DNA from: Apium graveolens | Taxonomy: Eukaryota > Streptophyta > Magnoliopsida > Apiales > Apiaceae | DNA length: 64,000 bases | NCBI RefSeq assembly: GCF_009905375.1 | Contig: NC_133647.1 | Location: 134,039,263-134,103,262, forward strand | Direction of reading: 5' to 3' | Part shown: one piece after another, positions 23,478 to 34,268 of the stretch | Layout: every line of letters starts with the position of its first letter | Numbering within the stretch: position 1 is the stretch's first letter | Made by a program: the position numbers and the translations under genes | The notes under the pieces: generated by a model | What the model saw: only the letters and a program-made list of their open reading frames with translations | Databases searched by the model: none | Told to the model about the DNA's origin: nothing

Positions 23478-24650
23478 ATGGCACCCAAGAGATCCAGGAC
23501 TATTGATAGCAGCAGCACTGTTCCTAGTGCTGATTCTTTGAGGGGTACTGCTGCGAGACCTCGTTTGTTTGATAGGGCTGCTGAGGAGGAGTATACTAGG
23601 CTTCTGGGAAAGCCGATTTTGAAGGAGAGGGGATTCCTACCATCGGGGAGGGATGGTTAGTTGTTGCCGATGATTGCTGAAAAGGGTTGGATTTCTTTTT
23701 GTGAGTCGACGGAGGCGGTTCCGATGAGCGTGGTTCGCGAGTTCTATGCGAACGCAAAGGCTGAAAAGAATAGGTTTTCTGTTGTGTGTGGGCTAACGGT
23801 GGATTATCATCCCGAGGCGATTCTCCGTGTGATTGGGCAACGACAACGGAAGCCCACAGAGGAGAATTGGAATGAGAAGCCCTCCGAGGAGTTTAATTTG
23901 GATTTGATTTGTGCTACTCTCTGTCAACCGGGCACGGTTTGGAAGTTCAAGACTGGGACTAATGGGTATCATTCTTTTCCGGCGATTGCGATGAACAGGT
24001 ATGCCCGTGTATGGAATGCCTTTATTTGTGCTAATATTCTGCCTACTTCACATGCACATGAGGTTACAGTTGAGAGAGCAAGGTTGTTATGGGGTATTTT
24101 GAATGAGGAGTATTATGTGGACCTTGGTGAGTTCATCTACCAAGGAATTCTGAAGTTTTTGAGGGGAGCGAAGCACATGAACATCCCTTATGCATCTACT
24201 GTCACGAAGCTATGCCGAGCAGTGGGAGTTCATTGGCCTTCTCACGAGCAGTTGCAGATGCCGGCCACTTTTATTGATTCAGGGACTCTGAATGCGATAC
24301 AGGAGTGGACGGGTGGAGAGCCCGAGGAGCATGGGCTGGGTTATCGTCTTCCAGGAGGACGTCCAGCAGCTGGTGCTACCATGGCTAGGCCGGGGCATGA
24401 TGAGGCAGGCTCTTCTAGAGCTCAGGAGGGTGCTGGGATGGCTGATGCCCAGTACAGGAGGTTGTCGAGGAGGATGGATGCTATGTACGAGACGCAGAGT
24501 AGGTTTGCTCAGGAGCTCACCCTTGCACTTGGGACTGCTTTTAGAGGCCTTGGAGCTGACATCCAGTGGCCTATTTTTGCTGAGGACTCTGCTTATCCGC
24601 CTCCTGATACTCCACCCTTTGAGGTTGATGATGATGATTTCTCTGAGTAG
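23478..24650 (+). pseudogene. Athila third ORF, putative plant transposon protein family
   Basis: An ATG at 23478 opens a 390-codon frame with one in-frame TAG at 23658-23660. It begins MAPKRSRTIDSSS and has the conserved block LKERGFLPS, then VVREFYANA, RYARVWNAFICANILPTSH and LLWGIL. This resembles the domain annotated as putative plant transposon protein, found in many Athila third ORFs. The C-terminal third has a short region with heptad-like spacing (about residues 320-365) and an acidic tail. No signal peptide is visible. Its role is unknown; the env-like label rests on position only. Confidence 0.85.
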
Positions 24651-25845
24651 GTATACCCTGAGTTCCTTTCTACTACCTTAATTGGGGACAGTGAAGATTT
24701 TAAGTTTGGGGGTAGTAGTTAAGGAATATTTTTGTGTGTGTGTCATATAGTTGCATATTCATGATAGTTTAGTTCATATAATTGCATATTTTTGCCATAT
24801 AGTTTTTTTTTTTATTTTATAGCTTTATTTATCATGTCATTTAGCTCATGCATTTACCATGATCCCTTTTGCGTTGCTTTACCAATTGATTTGTGATATT
24901 GATGCGAGTGTAGTAATAGCGTTAGAGTGATGTTGAGTCTTGTAGGTTGACATGCATGCTAGAAACACTTGTAATTTCACTAAGTCTTAGAGTATGCTTA
25001 AGGACTAGATTATTGTCATGGTTTGATGGTTTTTGAGGTTAATCTATTGATTATGCTTAGAATTTATAATAGGTTTTAATGATAAAAGGCATGAAAAGAA
25101 AACATTGGAGTAAAAATTGGAAATCATTGCTAATTGTGGGTAGGCGTCAAATGGCTAGTAGCCGGCTCGTATTTTTATGCGAATAGTCTAGGGTTGAGCA
25201 AGATGGAGCGAAACGCACTTGCTCAGAAATAGATTAAAGGAAAAAAATAGAAAATAAAAAGAAAATAAAAAGAAAATAAAAAATGTAAATAGTTAATGCA
25301 TAATTGATCAAGAGTGGGCTCTTTGGTATTCGAGTTATTAAGTTCTTAGGTGACTTTGTGCCTAGTGACCTAAGGCTTTTATAGTTTGGGATCCGCTAAC
25401 CTAACGCTCGCTAAATGGATGCCATTATATAGGTCTTTTGTGGACCTCACTCATTGCACGGTCAAATAAGCATTTGTTGTTGTGTTGAATTAAAAGCATG
25501 ATTCCATAATAAGCTCCAATAATCTTGAAGTGTTGTAAGTCATTTTGTGCCTAAGCTTCATTCTTTGTATAATCATGTGATTACCTTGAGGATAGTCGAG
25601 TTATGATAATTGATCTAGTTTCGAAGCATATCTGTTAAGCATCAGCACACACCACGTTTCTGGTTGTATGTTAGTTTGCATGATTTGATTGATCTTTATT
25701 CGCCTAATTGCATTTGTTGAGATGTCATAAGTTGGTTGGTTTGGTCGTAGTGAGGGGGATCGCTGCATTTCATATAGATTGCATTCATGCATGTTTTTGT
25801 TTTGTTTTTGAGTCTGTGACGCTTGAGGAAAAGCATCGATTTAAG
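24651..25845 (+). other. 3' untranslated region of the Athila element
   Basis: About 1.2 kb of AT-rich sequence with no supported gene. It has a TG run (about 24728-24742), a poly-T (about 24807) and a short AAAAAGAAAAT microsatellite (25243-25285). The stretch just before the polypurine tract (GAGGAAAAGCATCGAT) is shared with the tail of the antisense element at 34009-34040, so it is an Athila-family end sequence. Confidence 0.65.
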
Positions 25846-25855
25846 TTTGGGGGTG
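25846..25855 (+). promoter_or_regulatory. Polypurine tract of Athila element
   Basis: TTTGGGGGTG lies directly before the LTR start TGATAAG. The same tract, reversed, is at 33998-34008. Confidence 0.8.
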
Positions 25856-26099
25856 TGATAAGTGGCATTTTATACCACTTAGAACATCTTATAATGGCTT
25901 GAATTGATGTCTTGAAATCAAGTATTTTGTGTATTTGATGCGTTTTTCTAGTGTTTGTGCATTTCAGGGTGTTCCTTGTGTTTGTGGGGAGATTTCATCA
26001 ACAATAAGTCTTAGTATGTGCTTGGCATTGCAAGTGGGAAGTTAGGAGCAGAACGCAGCAGAGAACGAGAGCAAAATAATTAATTTTCCAGAAAGGTGC

Positions 26100-26177
26100 C
26101 GAACGCCCGCTCATCCAGGCTGAGCGGCCGCTCAGGAAGCTGGGCGCCCGGTCAGGAGTGTTGGGCGGCCGCTCAGG
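26100..26177 (+). promoter_or_regulatory. Phased GC module in Athila 3' LTR
   Basis: Four 16-bp units start at 26100, 26121, 26141 and 26162, with cores CGCCC, CGGCC, CGCCC, CGGCC. Unit 2 contains the palindrome CTGAGCGGCCGCTCAG. The module sits 244-322 bp into the LTR, just after TTTTCCAGA. Confidence 0.6.
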
Positions 26178-26260
26178 GGCACGAATTAAAAATCTGATTT
26201 TTAGAGTTCTTGTTCTGCTGGACTTCTGACTTCTTAGATGGCTGGGTTTTGTGGGGCTTC

Positions 26261-26268
26261 TATATAAG
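26261..26268 (+). promoter_or_regulatory. TATA box of Athila 3' LTR
   Basis: TATATAAG, followed by TAGTTTT, about 84 bp downstream of the GC module; the spacing is the same in the solo LTR and in the LTR at 55684. Confidence 0.6.
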
Positions 26269-27311
26269 TAGTTTTCAGAGACATTTCACGTGTGTTGAAT
26301 CGTGGTATTAATCGAGGAGCAAGGAGATAAGGAAGAAGACCGTTTTAGCACATCGCAACGAAGAAGAGGAAGCATAGTTTTCTTGTGATTCTTTTATTCG
26401 TTGTATCAGTGGATGCTAGTTTTCTTTACTTTGAACCTGTTTACTCTTGTGACGTACTCTGGTTTAATATAAGTAGTTTTATTAATTATTCTCATGTGTT
26501 ATTATCATGTTTTTATATGAACCCATGGTGACGATAAGTTCAATCATGGGTTAATCGTGATCATGGGGACGTAACGGATTTGTTATGGAATTCTTTAGTT
26601 AGTTGTTTAATACCTTAGTGTGTGATAATTATATGATATCTAGTATTGGTTGTGCTTATTCGTCATATGTGCGTCGCGAACATATAAGATAGGGTGTTAA
26701 TCTCTTGTGAAGCGACGATGGATCTTGAGATTTAGAACTTTCCATGCTAGCATAGGTTCATGTATGTGTATGCATGATTAGTGGGTAACTCTAACCGTTT
26801 TACTTGCCCTGTGTAATCATAAGGAACAACTTGTGCTTAAATCGTTATGTTGTCAAATTCTGTAGACATATAGGGTCTCAACATGATTGATGCCTATTTA
26901 ACTTCTATCTTAATTGTGGATACTTGGTAGAATGGTATTAGTACAACGAAAGTTGGCTTTTATCAGTTTAGTGTTGTTCGATTAATATCATCACCGTTAC
27001 ATGCTAAGGGTAATAACAATAACTATTGAAGGAAGTAGTAATGAAGTTATGATCTCATGTGTGTTTAATATTGTTAATTCAAGTGTATGTTAAGTGTTTA
27101 ATTCTCGTAGTTAATTCTAGTTAATAATTAGTTAATCAATTCTATTATGTGTTATTGTCTTAACATTGAGAAGTAATCATACATTGATGAGTAAGTGTTA
27201 ATTGAGCATAATTAGTCCGAGTCTCTGTGGGAACGAACTAGAAAGTATTCTATATTACTTGCGAACGCGTATACTTGCGTATATTATTAGCGCGTGTTTT
27301 CCGCCCTAACA

Positions 27312-29342
27312 GGCGCCGCCAGGTCGTCGGAGAAAACGACAAATTACAAGTTGGCCCCCGACTTTTTGCATAACTTTCATATTTAATATTGTCGTTTTAA
27401 AATTTTGCATGAACCATATTATTATTTTAATTACTTTCAAAAATAATATTCTGTTAATTTAAAAAAAATCAGAAAATGTTTATTAATTTATTTTAAATTC
27501 AGAAAATAGTAATTTAATTATTTTTAATTATTTATTTACTTAAAAATAAATCTGATTTATTTTGTTGATTAATTTTGATTAGTTTTTAATTAATTTAATT
27601 AATCAATTAATTGAATATTAATTGATTAATTAATTTAATTAACTATTAATTAATTTTAATTGATTTAATAATTAGATTTAATTATTTAAAATTGATTTAA
27701 AAATCCCGAAAAATAGTTTCGAGTTTTAAAATATTATTTAAAATTATTTTCAAAGCTCGATAATTAGTATTAAATCATTTTAAAGTCTGATTCGGGTATT
27801 CAAATCCTGTTATTTAATTTTAAAATGATTCGGAGTTTCGTTTAAATTCCGAAAAATGTTCAAAAATTCGTATTAAATATCTGGAAAATCATTTTTAACC
27901 CCGAATCTTCTTTGAATAATTATTTTAATTGAATACCTTACGTGCTACGTGTTATATGTGATCCGATTGATGCGTAATATGATTGTACGTGTATTGTTTG
28001 ACTGTTTTATTCATAATTTTCAATCTGTACGTCGAATTTGGGTGAAACGAAGGGTAGTTAGAAGCTTATTACGAATAGAATGTGATAAGAAGTAGTATTG
28101 ATAAGTATGTGATGTTTAACAGAGGAAGCGAGATGTAGAAAAGGAAAGCAGGTAGTCAGTGAGTGGGAACCACTTGACAAGTGCTAGTAAAGTGAAAGCG
28201 AATTGATAAGGCAAGTGTTTTTATTCTTCTTGATTATATTGCAAGTATTTCGAACCCCCTTCATTATGTTGCAATTATTCCAAACAATTCTTATTCTATA
28301 TTGCAAGTACTTTGAAGTACTTAATCCAAAACCCTGATTCTTATTGATCTTGAGCCATAAGCCTGATTCTTCATAAACCATTGATTGCTGAATTCTAAAA
28401 TAAGAACCATACCTATACGATACTACTACATAAATACATATATACCACACTGATTCTTGATACTGAATTGCTTGATATACCAACCCTTTTGCTTTGTTTA
28501 ACAGAAGACCAATCCTTGTAACCCCTGAACCCTTGGTCTTCTACTTTCTGATTCTTTCTTTGATTGAAAGTCAATTCTTAAGATTCCATTGTTATATCTT
28601 CTTGGAATTATGAATCACCCTATGCTTCGAGATAAATGTTGTTTATGATTCAGTTCATTGATTTACATTGTTAATCATATTGTTAATCTAGAATAGGATT
28701 GATTTTAAATATGGACCAGATTCATGGTCGGACCAGATTCGTGGTCATAATAGGTCATTGTGTGCCTTGGCTCCAGTACATAGAGCAAAGTTGGGAGCCT
28801 TGCTCGGGGTTAGTACGTGACTGATCAGCAGCCTAATCTTGGTTTTTAAAATGGAAATGAATATCCAATTCTAATCATTGCTTATTAGTATACTTTATTC
28901 CTTATATCATTTCAATTGATCATTGTTAATCTCAGTTACTGTCATTGTGACTTGCTGAACTAGTTAGCTCACTCTTGCAAATCTGTTTATATTCTTTTCC
29001 AGTAAAAAAGGAAACTGGTGGTAGCGAGGATCCCCAAACAAGTGTGCGAGCTAAGTATCCAGGTTGAAATGGAATAGACTAGCAGATGATGTTTGGCTTG
29101 GTTGTGTTAATAGTTTGTAATAAAGTTTAAACTTCAGTTGTAAGATAAATAAACTGGGATTTGGTATGTTTTTGTAATAAGTAAGATTGTGGCTTGTGGA
29201 CATACTTTAAACTGCGTCGATCCATAAATTATGGTAAGTAGGGTCATTTTATATATATTATTATATTCATAACATGTTTAAATATGGTGTGTGTGTGTGT
29301 TGTGGGCCCCAAACTCCTGACCCGGGTTTGGAGGGCATTACA
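27312..29342 (+). repeat. 5'-truncated long Ty3/gypsy LTR
   Basis: The segment aligns with the right half of the LTR at 34269-37998 (from about 35700). It shares the TTAATTAA-rich block (27590-27680), TAGTTTCGAG, the GACTGATCAGCAG segment (about 28818) and the closing GGCTCACTCTTGC region. It ends GGGCATTACA. Its last ~294 bp repeat 14509-14802. No primer-binding site follows, so it is a 3' or solo LTR, with its first ~1.4 kb missing at the Athila junction. Scattered short ORFs inside are not genes. Confidence 0.75.
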
Positions 29343-29640
29343 TAAGGGGTTGTAAATAAGGTTCTAATTATATGTATAAATTATATTTAGTAGATAAGCA
29401 TAATGTTTTGGAGAATCGTAGAAGAAGTTATTAGGTGATGGTTTTCACGGACAGATATATTGATTGTCCTTGTAAAAATTTTGAACACTCCGGGATTCTT
29501 TGCAAACATATCCTCCACTATATTGACAAGAAACAAAAAAACTATAATATCAATAAATTTTATCAAATTGAGATGGAGAACGCAGATTATAGACTGTTCT
29601 ATTTCTGTAATCTGCGGAAACCTGTAAACTAGAAAAAACT
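29343..29640 (+). pseudogene. FAR1-related (FRS) pseudogene fragment, SWIM zinc-finger exon
   Basis: The segment starts with an intron-like stretch (about 29343-29430) ending TTATTAG. It then encodes CPCKNFEHSGILCKHIL, the C-x-C-x(n)-C-x-H SWIM zinc finger found at the C-terminus of FAR1-related proteins and Mutator-like (MULE) transposases. About 65 residues are open before a stop. The rest of the gene type lies further right (30545-31735) in scrambled order. The intron-like part is repeated at 31629-31735. Confidence 0.7.
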
Positions 29641-29821
29641 GTCATGACATGTTCAAATTTACTACAAAAGTTATTTAACAATCTAACTTTCAAACCAAAT
29701 TAAAATAAAATAAAAACTAACATTCTAAGTCTATCAAATTGAACGTTGAAACCAAATCAAAATTACGAAAAACAAAATTCAAATAAAGAACAGAAATATG
29801 ACAAGTCCATCAAATATAAGT

Positions 29822-30170
29822 TCAATGACTAATAGTAGCAAATACAAGTCCAATCAAAAACCTAAATTTCTTTCCTGTAATACCAAATCTGAAATGTGAC
29901 TTGCACGCTCCTACGCAACTCCCATGCAATGCCCGAAAGGTGTCTAGATATTCATATGTATTCCAATGAGCCTTGGGAATTGATATCCCATTCATAATGG
30001 CATCTACATATTTACATACAAAGACACCACAGTCAACATATGTTTCTTGCTTCGTTCGTTGCTTAAGGATATGGAACTTCATATATTTCTTCATTAATCT
30101 TCGTGGGTCCAAGAATTATAACATACACGGGAGCACATTTCCCTACAATTAGGCACAAATAGTTAATCAA
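29822..30170 (-). pseudogene. Ulp1-type cysteine protease remnant
   Basis: The minus strand encodes TKQETYVDCGVFVCKYVDAI, which has the Q...DCGVFVC arrangement around the catalytic cysteine of C48/Ulp1 SUMO proteases. About 96 residues are open; the upstream histidine and aspartate regions are missing. Ulp1-like domains are carried by some Mutator-like and other DNA transposons, so this piece may derive from a transposon, consistent with the adjacent MULE/FRS fragments. A chromosomal gene fragment is also possible. Confidence 0.55.
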
Positions 30171-30174
30171 TTTA

Positions 30175-30435
30175 AATATGAAAATATTAAGCATTCATCC
30201 CATCAATTTCAATAGTTAATCAATTTAAGGGCTAAAATGTAAGACATTTTTTATTAATCCTAAATATGAAATTATTAAGCAATTTATCTCTTAACTTTCA
30301 ATATTTAATCAAGTTAAGAGCTAAAATGCAAGTAAATATTTTATCAGTCCTAGATATGGAATTATTAAGTAGTTCATCCCTTTATTTTCAATATTTAATC
30401 TATTTAAAGGATAAAATGCAAGAAATAATTTTATT
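30175..30435 (+). repeat. Tandem repeat, three ~88-90 bp units
   Basis: Diverged units begin at 30175, 30263 and 30353, each with (A/G)ATATG-AA-TATTAAG, CATCC or similar, TTTCAATA-TTAATC and AAAATG-AAG. No coding capacity. Confidence 0.65.
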
Positions 30436-30544
30436 TGTGACGCCCCCAAATCCGCCACCTTGTGAATCTAAGTCGTCAAAGCACCATTTGTTAAACTCGT
30501 ATTATTACAACACTTATATTCATAATGCACTTCCACAGTAGACT
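30436..30544 (+). repeat. Possible short fragment of a gypsy LTR start
   Basis: TGTGACGCCCCCAAATCCG closely resembles the LTR start at 40827 (TGTAACACCCCCAAATCCG). About 100 bp follow before FRS-like coding begins. It may be a very short LTR stub; evidence is limited to the first 20 bases. Confidence 0.35.
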
Positions 30545-31735
30545 ACCACTCCACAGATCTCAGAATTAATTGATTTATTTAATAAATTATGGACTGAAAC
30601 CCCTCAAGCGATGAGATTTCTTGGTAAAATGGGGTGGTATGAAAAAACTTGGTTTTACAAATCAAGATGTTTGTAATGTCATTCATGATATAACACAACA
30701 AGTGTTTGATTCAGAGGTGCAGATAGTGGGATGGCCTTGCTACGATAATTGCACGAAATAAGTTTTGGAAATTTTTTCTATCGAGTTGATTTGGATAAAG
30801 AAGATAGAGTTAGAGATTCGGTTTGGTTGATGATCGATCATTAAACGCGTACTCGAATTTTAGAAATGTTATTTCATTTGACTCAATATATAGGACCAAT
30901 AGGTATTGTGGGCCTTTTATGAAGGGGCAATCACCACTACCAAAATATCTTGTTTGCTTTTACCCTCTTGAGGGATGAGAAAAGAGACTTCCTATAAATG
31001 AGTTTTGAAGACATGGCTGGAAGTTGTTGGGAACAAACCCTCTAACAATCATTATGGATCAAAATATAGCATTGGGAGATTCTATTGCAAGATTTTTCCA
31101 TATACCAAACATATATTATGTTCGTGGAACATAAGTAGTAAGTTTTCCTAGAAATTTTCATCTTTTTACACACAATATCCGAATTTTAAACAGATTTCAA
31201 TGATTATTTATACTAGTTGTTGTCACCCGCAAAAATCGTTCATAAGTGGGAAGTTTTGGTTGAGAAGTATGGAATTGAGGGTGAGGTTTTACTAAATGAT
31301 GTGTATGCTATAAAGGATCAATGTATTCACGCTTACATAAAACAACATTTCTTTGCCAGTATGACCACTACCTCACGAAATGAATCCATGAATTCAGTTT
31401 TGACGAGTATGTGAAACCTTCAACCGGGTTGATATAATTCATTAAAATTTCACAAAGAGCTTTGGAAACACAATGCCTTAACGAGGGTAAAGTCAACTAT
31501 GAGACCAAACACAAGAAAAGGAGATTGTTATTATATTTCGGGTTAGAAATTCATGCTTTGTCTATTTAAACAAAAAAAAATATTTCGGCAATTTCAATAG
31601 TAGCTTGGAAAAAGCATATTTTTGTGGTAAGCGGTTGTAAATAAGGTTCTAATTACATGTGTAAGTTGTATTTAGTAGAGTAGCATAATGTTCCGGAGAA
31701 TCGTAGAAGAAGTTATTAGGTGGTGATTTTCCTGA
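30545..31735 (+). pseudogene. FAR1-related/MULE transposase-domain pseudogene
   Basis: Plus-strand pieces in several frames match the central MULE transposase domain of FAR1-related sequences: FYRVDLDKEDRVRDSVW (about 30775), the segment reading LFAFTLLRDE (30950), SPAKIVHKWEVLVEKYGIEG and LNDVYAIKDQCIHAYIKQHF (31220-31350), and TTTSRNESMNSV (31365). A cysteine-poor tail runs to about 31620, then a GTAAG donor-like site and ~90 bp repeated from 29343. Stops and frameshifts are frequent. In living members these proteins are transcription factors derived from Mutator transposases; this copy is dead. Confidence 0.75.
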
Positions 31736-32554
31736 ACCATCCTCCTTCTTCTTTATTCTTCTTTCATCACCCTTCTTCTCATCATTTCCCATCTTCTTGG
31801 AATCTCTTTTCTTGTCTCCTTCTTTGCTGCCAGTTGCCTTAGAGGATTGACTTGGATTTGAGCCAGAAGTTTTTTGATCATCTTACTTTCGCTCATCATC
31901 ATCCAAGTTATCCTTATTGATTTAATTTTTGGGCAAATTGGTTTCAGCATCTTTCAAGTATCTCCCCAACAGCTTGATCATGTCTTCATCGTCAACAGTC
32001 TTGTACTGCTTTGTCTTCAAGTCTGTCTCCAAAGTCATAATTAGCTTTTTGTTTGCCATGACACATTGCTTAGGAATTTGGAAGTGTTTACAATGTTTGG
32101 TGGTTGGACAGATGTATACCACTCCCTTGCATGGCTGTAAATATGCTTCTGGAAAACCAGCTACTTGAGCCTTCTTCAATTCAGTTAGAAAAAGAGTGTC
32201 TTCTTGTATCACTCTATTGACTTTATTTATCAGAATGTCCAACTCATATGCCCTTCTTGTTATGAAATAGTTAAGGGACACCTGTCTACCCTAGAGTCAT
32301 TAATGTTGACCACAATCCTTTTTTCCTGAAAGTTATCCCTTGTCACCAAGATCACCCTTATGAAATTTATTGTCTTGTCCAATGGCTTTTTGTATGTGAA
32401 GAAGTTGTTGTTTAGAGAAGTCTAGAGAGCCTTTAGCAATTCACCAAATTCCCTACTTAGACTAGGTCCCTCAGCTACTTTTCTAAGCCTCTCTATTTCA
32501 ACATCAACTTATGTGGATTTGCCTTTTTGAACAGTTTGAACAGCTTGGGCAGAT
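31736..32554 (-). pseudogene. Probable SIRE third-ORF C-terminal fragment
   Basis: The minus strand has 119 open residues (32281-31922) plus extensions in other frames. It includes CKGVVYICPTTKHCKHF and MIKLLGRYLKDAETNLPKN, followed by a lysine/aspartate-rich tail. The composition and the end-in-low-complexity style suit third ORFs of SIRE-type elements, but I cannot align it with the ORF at 6043-9917, so the assignment is tentative. It is cut at 32555 by an Athila-like LTR. Confidence 0.35.
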
Positions 32555-33997
32555 TGTTAGGACGAAAACATATGCTAAAATTACATGCAAGTATATGTGT
32601 TCGCAAGTAATATAGAATTCTTTCTAGTTTGTTCCCGCAGAGACTGATTTAGGTTAAGTTCAATCTATGCACTTATGCAACAATGATATGACTATTGTTC
32701 AATGCTAAGACAAATAACAAATTGGTTTTGATTAATTAAGAGATTATACTAAATAACATTAACTAAGAGAATTGAGGTTAAATTACTTATATGAGACAAA
32801 GATGGGATTCTAACTTCATTACTACTTCATTCAAAGTCATTGTTCTTAATCTTAGCATACAATGGTGATGACAACTAATAAGAAAACACGAAACTAGTAA
32901 ACGCCAACTTTCATTGTATGAATACCTTACTACCAGACATCCACAAAAGAGATAGAAGCTGAATAGACACCAATTATATTGAGACCCTATATATCTATAG
33001 AATTTGATAACATAAAGGTTTAATACGCAAGTTATCTATCGTGATTACACATGGCAAGTAAGATGGTTAAAATTACCTACGAATGATGCATAATAAATAC
33101 ATGAACCTATGCTAGCATGGCAAGTTCTAAACCTCTATATTCACTTTCGCTTCAATAGAGATTAAAACGTTGTCTTGTATTTAACTACGCACAAAAGACG
33201 AATAAGCATAACCAATACTAGGATATCAATCAATCACCACACACCAAGATATTGAAACAAATTAACTATAGAATACCATAAGTAAATCCGTTAGAACCCC
33301 ACGACAATGATTAGTTCATAACAGAACTCATCGTCACTATGGGTTCCAATGAAAACATGATATAAAACAAGATAAGAGTACTAGGGTTCAAAGAAAAATC
33401 GAAAACAAGCATCCAAGTATCAAATATAATGAAGAATACAAAAGTCTTCTTCTCCGTAGCCGTCTCGTGCTCTCTAGGTCTTCTTATTGCTCTCCCCTCG
33501 CTCCTTGTTGTTAAAAACATCTTTTTATTGATATATGTATAGGCTCCAGGATGACCAGGAATATCAAAAACTTCAATTTCGACTAAAATCAGGATTCTGG
33601 TGCAGTAACAGGGCGCGGGCACGCTACTTTTGGGCGCGGCCGCGCTGGAATAGTGATTTCTGGAGCGCGGGGCCGCTGGTTCTGGCGCGGCCGCGCGGGC
33701 CTTCTGGAAATTATCTGACAATTCTTCTTTTGGTCGTATCTTGAGTTCTGCTCGTCAGAATTTAGCGATTCAACTGCCCACGCAAAGCTCACGAGATTTT
33801 CTACAACTTGAGAATGGCCTAGGCTTCCAATTCTAATCTATTTTCAGCATATTTCTTTAAAAAGCTTCTTTCTTCCTCCAACTACTACTTGCAATGCAAT
33901 GACACAAAAACACATTAAAAATACCAATAACTTGAGTCCAAACACCAACTTAAGCCTGTAATGAAGTATTCCAACTAGATATAAAATCCACTCATCA
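32555..33997 (-). repeat. Antisense Athila-like 3' LTR, diverged subfamily
   Basis: On the minus strand it starts TGATGAGTGG and ends CGTCCTAACA, 1,443 bp. It shares long blocks with the other Athila LTRs (for example the region around CATGCTAGCATAGG). A polypurine tract lies upstream in the minus direction (33998-34008), so it is the 3' LTR of an antisense element. It holds a GC module at 33611-33698. TATA-like sequence is near 33528-33540 (minus). Confidence 0.8.
33611..33698 (-). promoter_or_regulatory. GC-rich module in diverged Athila-like LTR
   Basis: Four GC units, two with GCGCGGCCGCGC palindromes, follow TTTCCAGA on the minus strand. Spacing here is irregular (18, 33 and 21 bp), unlike the other copies. 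Confidence 0.55.
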
Positions 33998-34268
33998 CAC
34001 CCCCAAACATGAATCGATGCTTGTCCTCAAGCATAAACAGACTCTAAACTACAAATCAACCATAATGCATGAATGCAATTACGTGAATATAACTAAATGA
34101 TATTGCAATCGATCCCCTCAAAATAACCATAACCACATGAATAACAATGTGTCTAAGAATGCAATGACTCAAAATAGAGTTCGAATAAATCCCATAAACC
34201 AACTCACAAACCAGAAACGTGCGTGTGTGGAATGCTCAACAGAAATACTCTCGATACTAGATCAATAA
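33998..34268 (-). mobile_element. Polypurine tract and 3' tail of antisense Athila-like element
   Basis: The minus strand reads GAGGACAAGCATCGATTCATGTTTGGGGGTG into the LTR in the order seen at the Athila end near 25830-25855. The rest is AT-rich and non-coding. It is cut at 34269 by the start of a long gypsy LTR. Confidence 0.7.

Larger units (their letters stand above)
17775..27311 (+). mobile_element. Athila-type Ty3/gypsy retrotransposon lacking its 5' LTR
   Basis: The plus strand reads gag, protease, RT, RNase H, integrase, a GC module, a separate third ORF, a long 3' untranslated stretch, a polypurine tract and a 3' LTR. Athila assignment rests on [17 protein letters not shown], and integrase [18 protein letters not shown], plus the plant-transposon-protein-like third ORF. 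No 5' LTR or tRNA primer site is visible in plus orientation to the left; an antisense solo LTR stands there instead. The left boundary may extend some distance left of 16342. Confidence 0.9.
25856..27311 (+). repeat. 3' LTR of Athila element
   Basis: The LTR starts TGATAAGTGG and ends GCCCTAACA, 1,456 bp, with boundaries fixed by the polypurine tract and by alignment with the solo LTR at 16347-17774 and the LTR at 55684. A four-unit GC module (26100-26177) is followed 84 bp later by TATATAAG (26261-26268). A GGCGCCG motif immediately after the LTR resembles part of an Asp tRNA primer site but may be chance. Confidence 0.9.

Noticed and set aside
24292..24681. 129-codon frame overlapping the Athila third ORF
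   Set aside because: Alternate-frame shadow; leucine/arginine bias from GC-rich codons of the real frame.
27312..27330. GGCGCCGCCAGGTCGTCGG after the Athila LTR as an Asp-tRNA primer site
   Set aside because: Only the first seven bases fit the expected site, and the region also aligns loosely with the interior of the gypsy LTR that follows. Kept as a note only.
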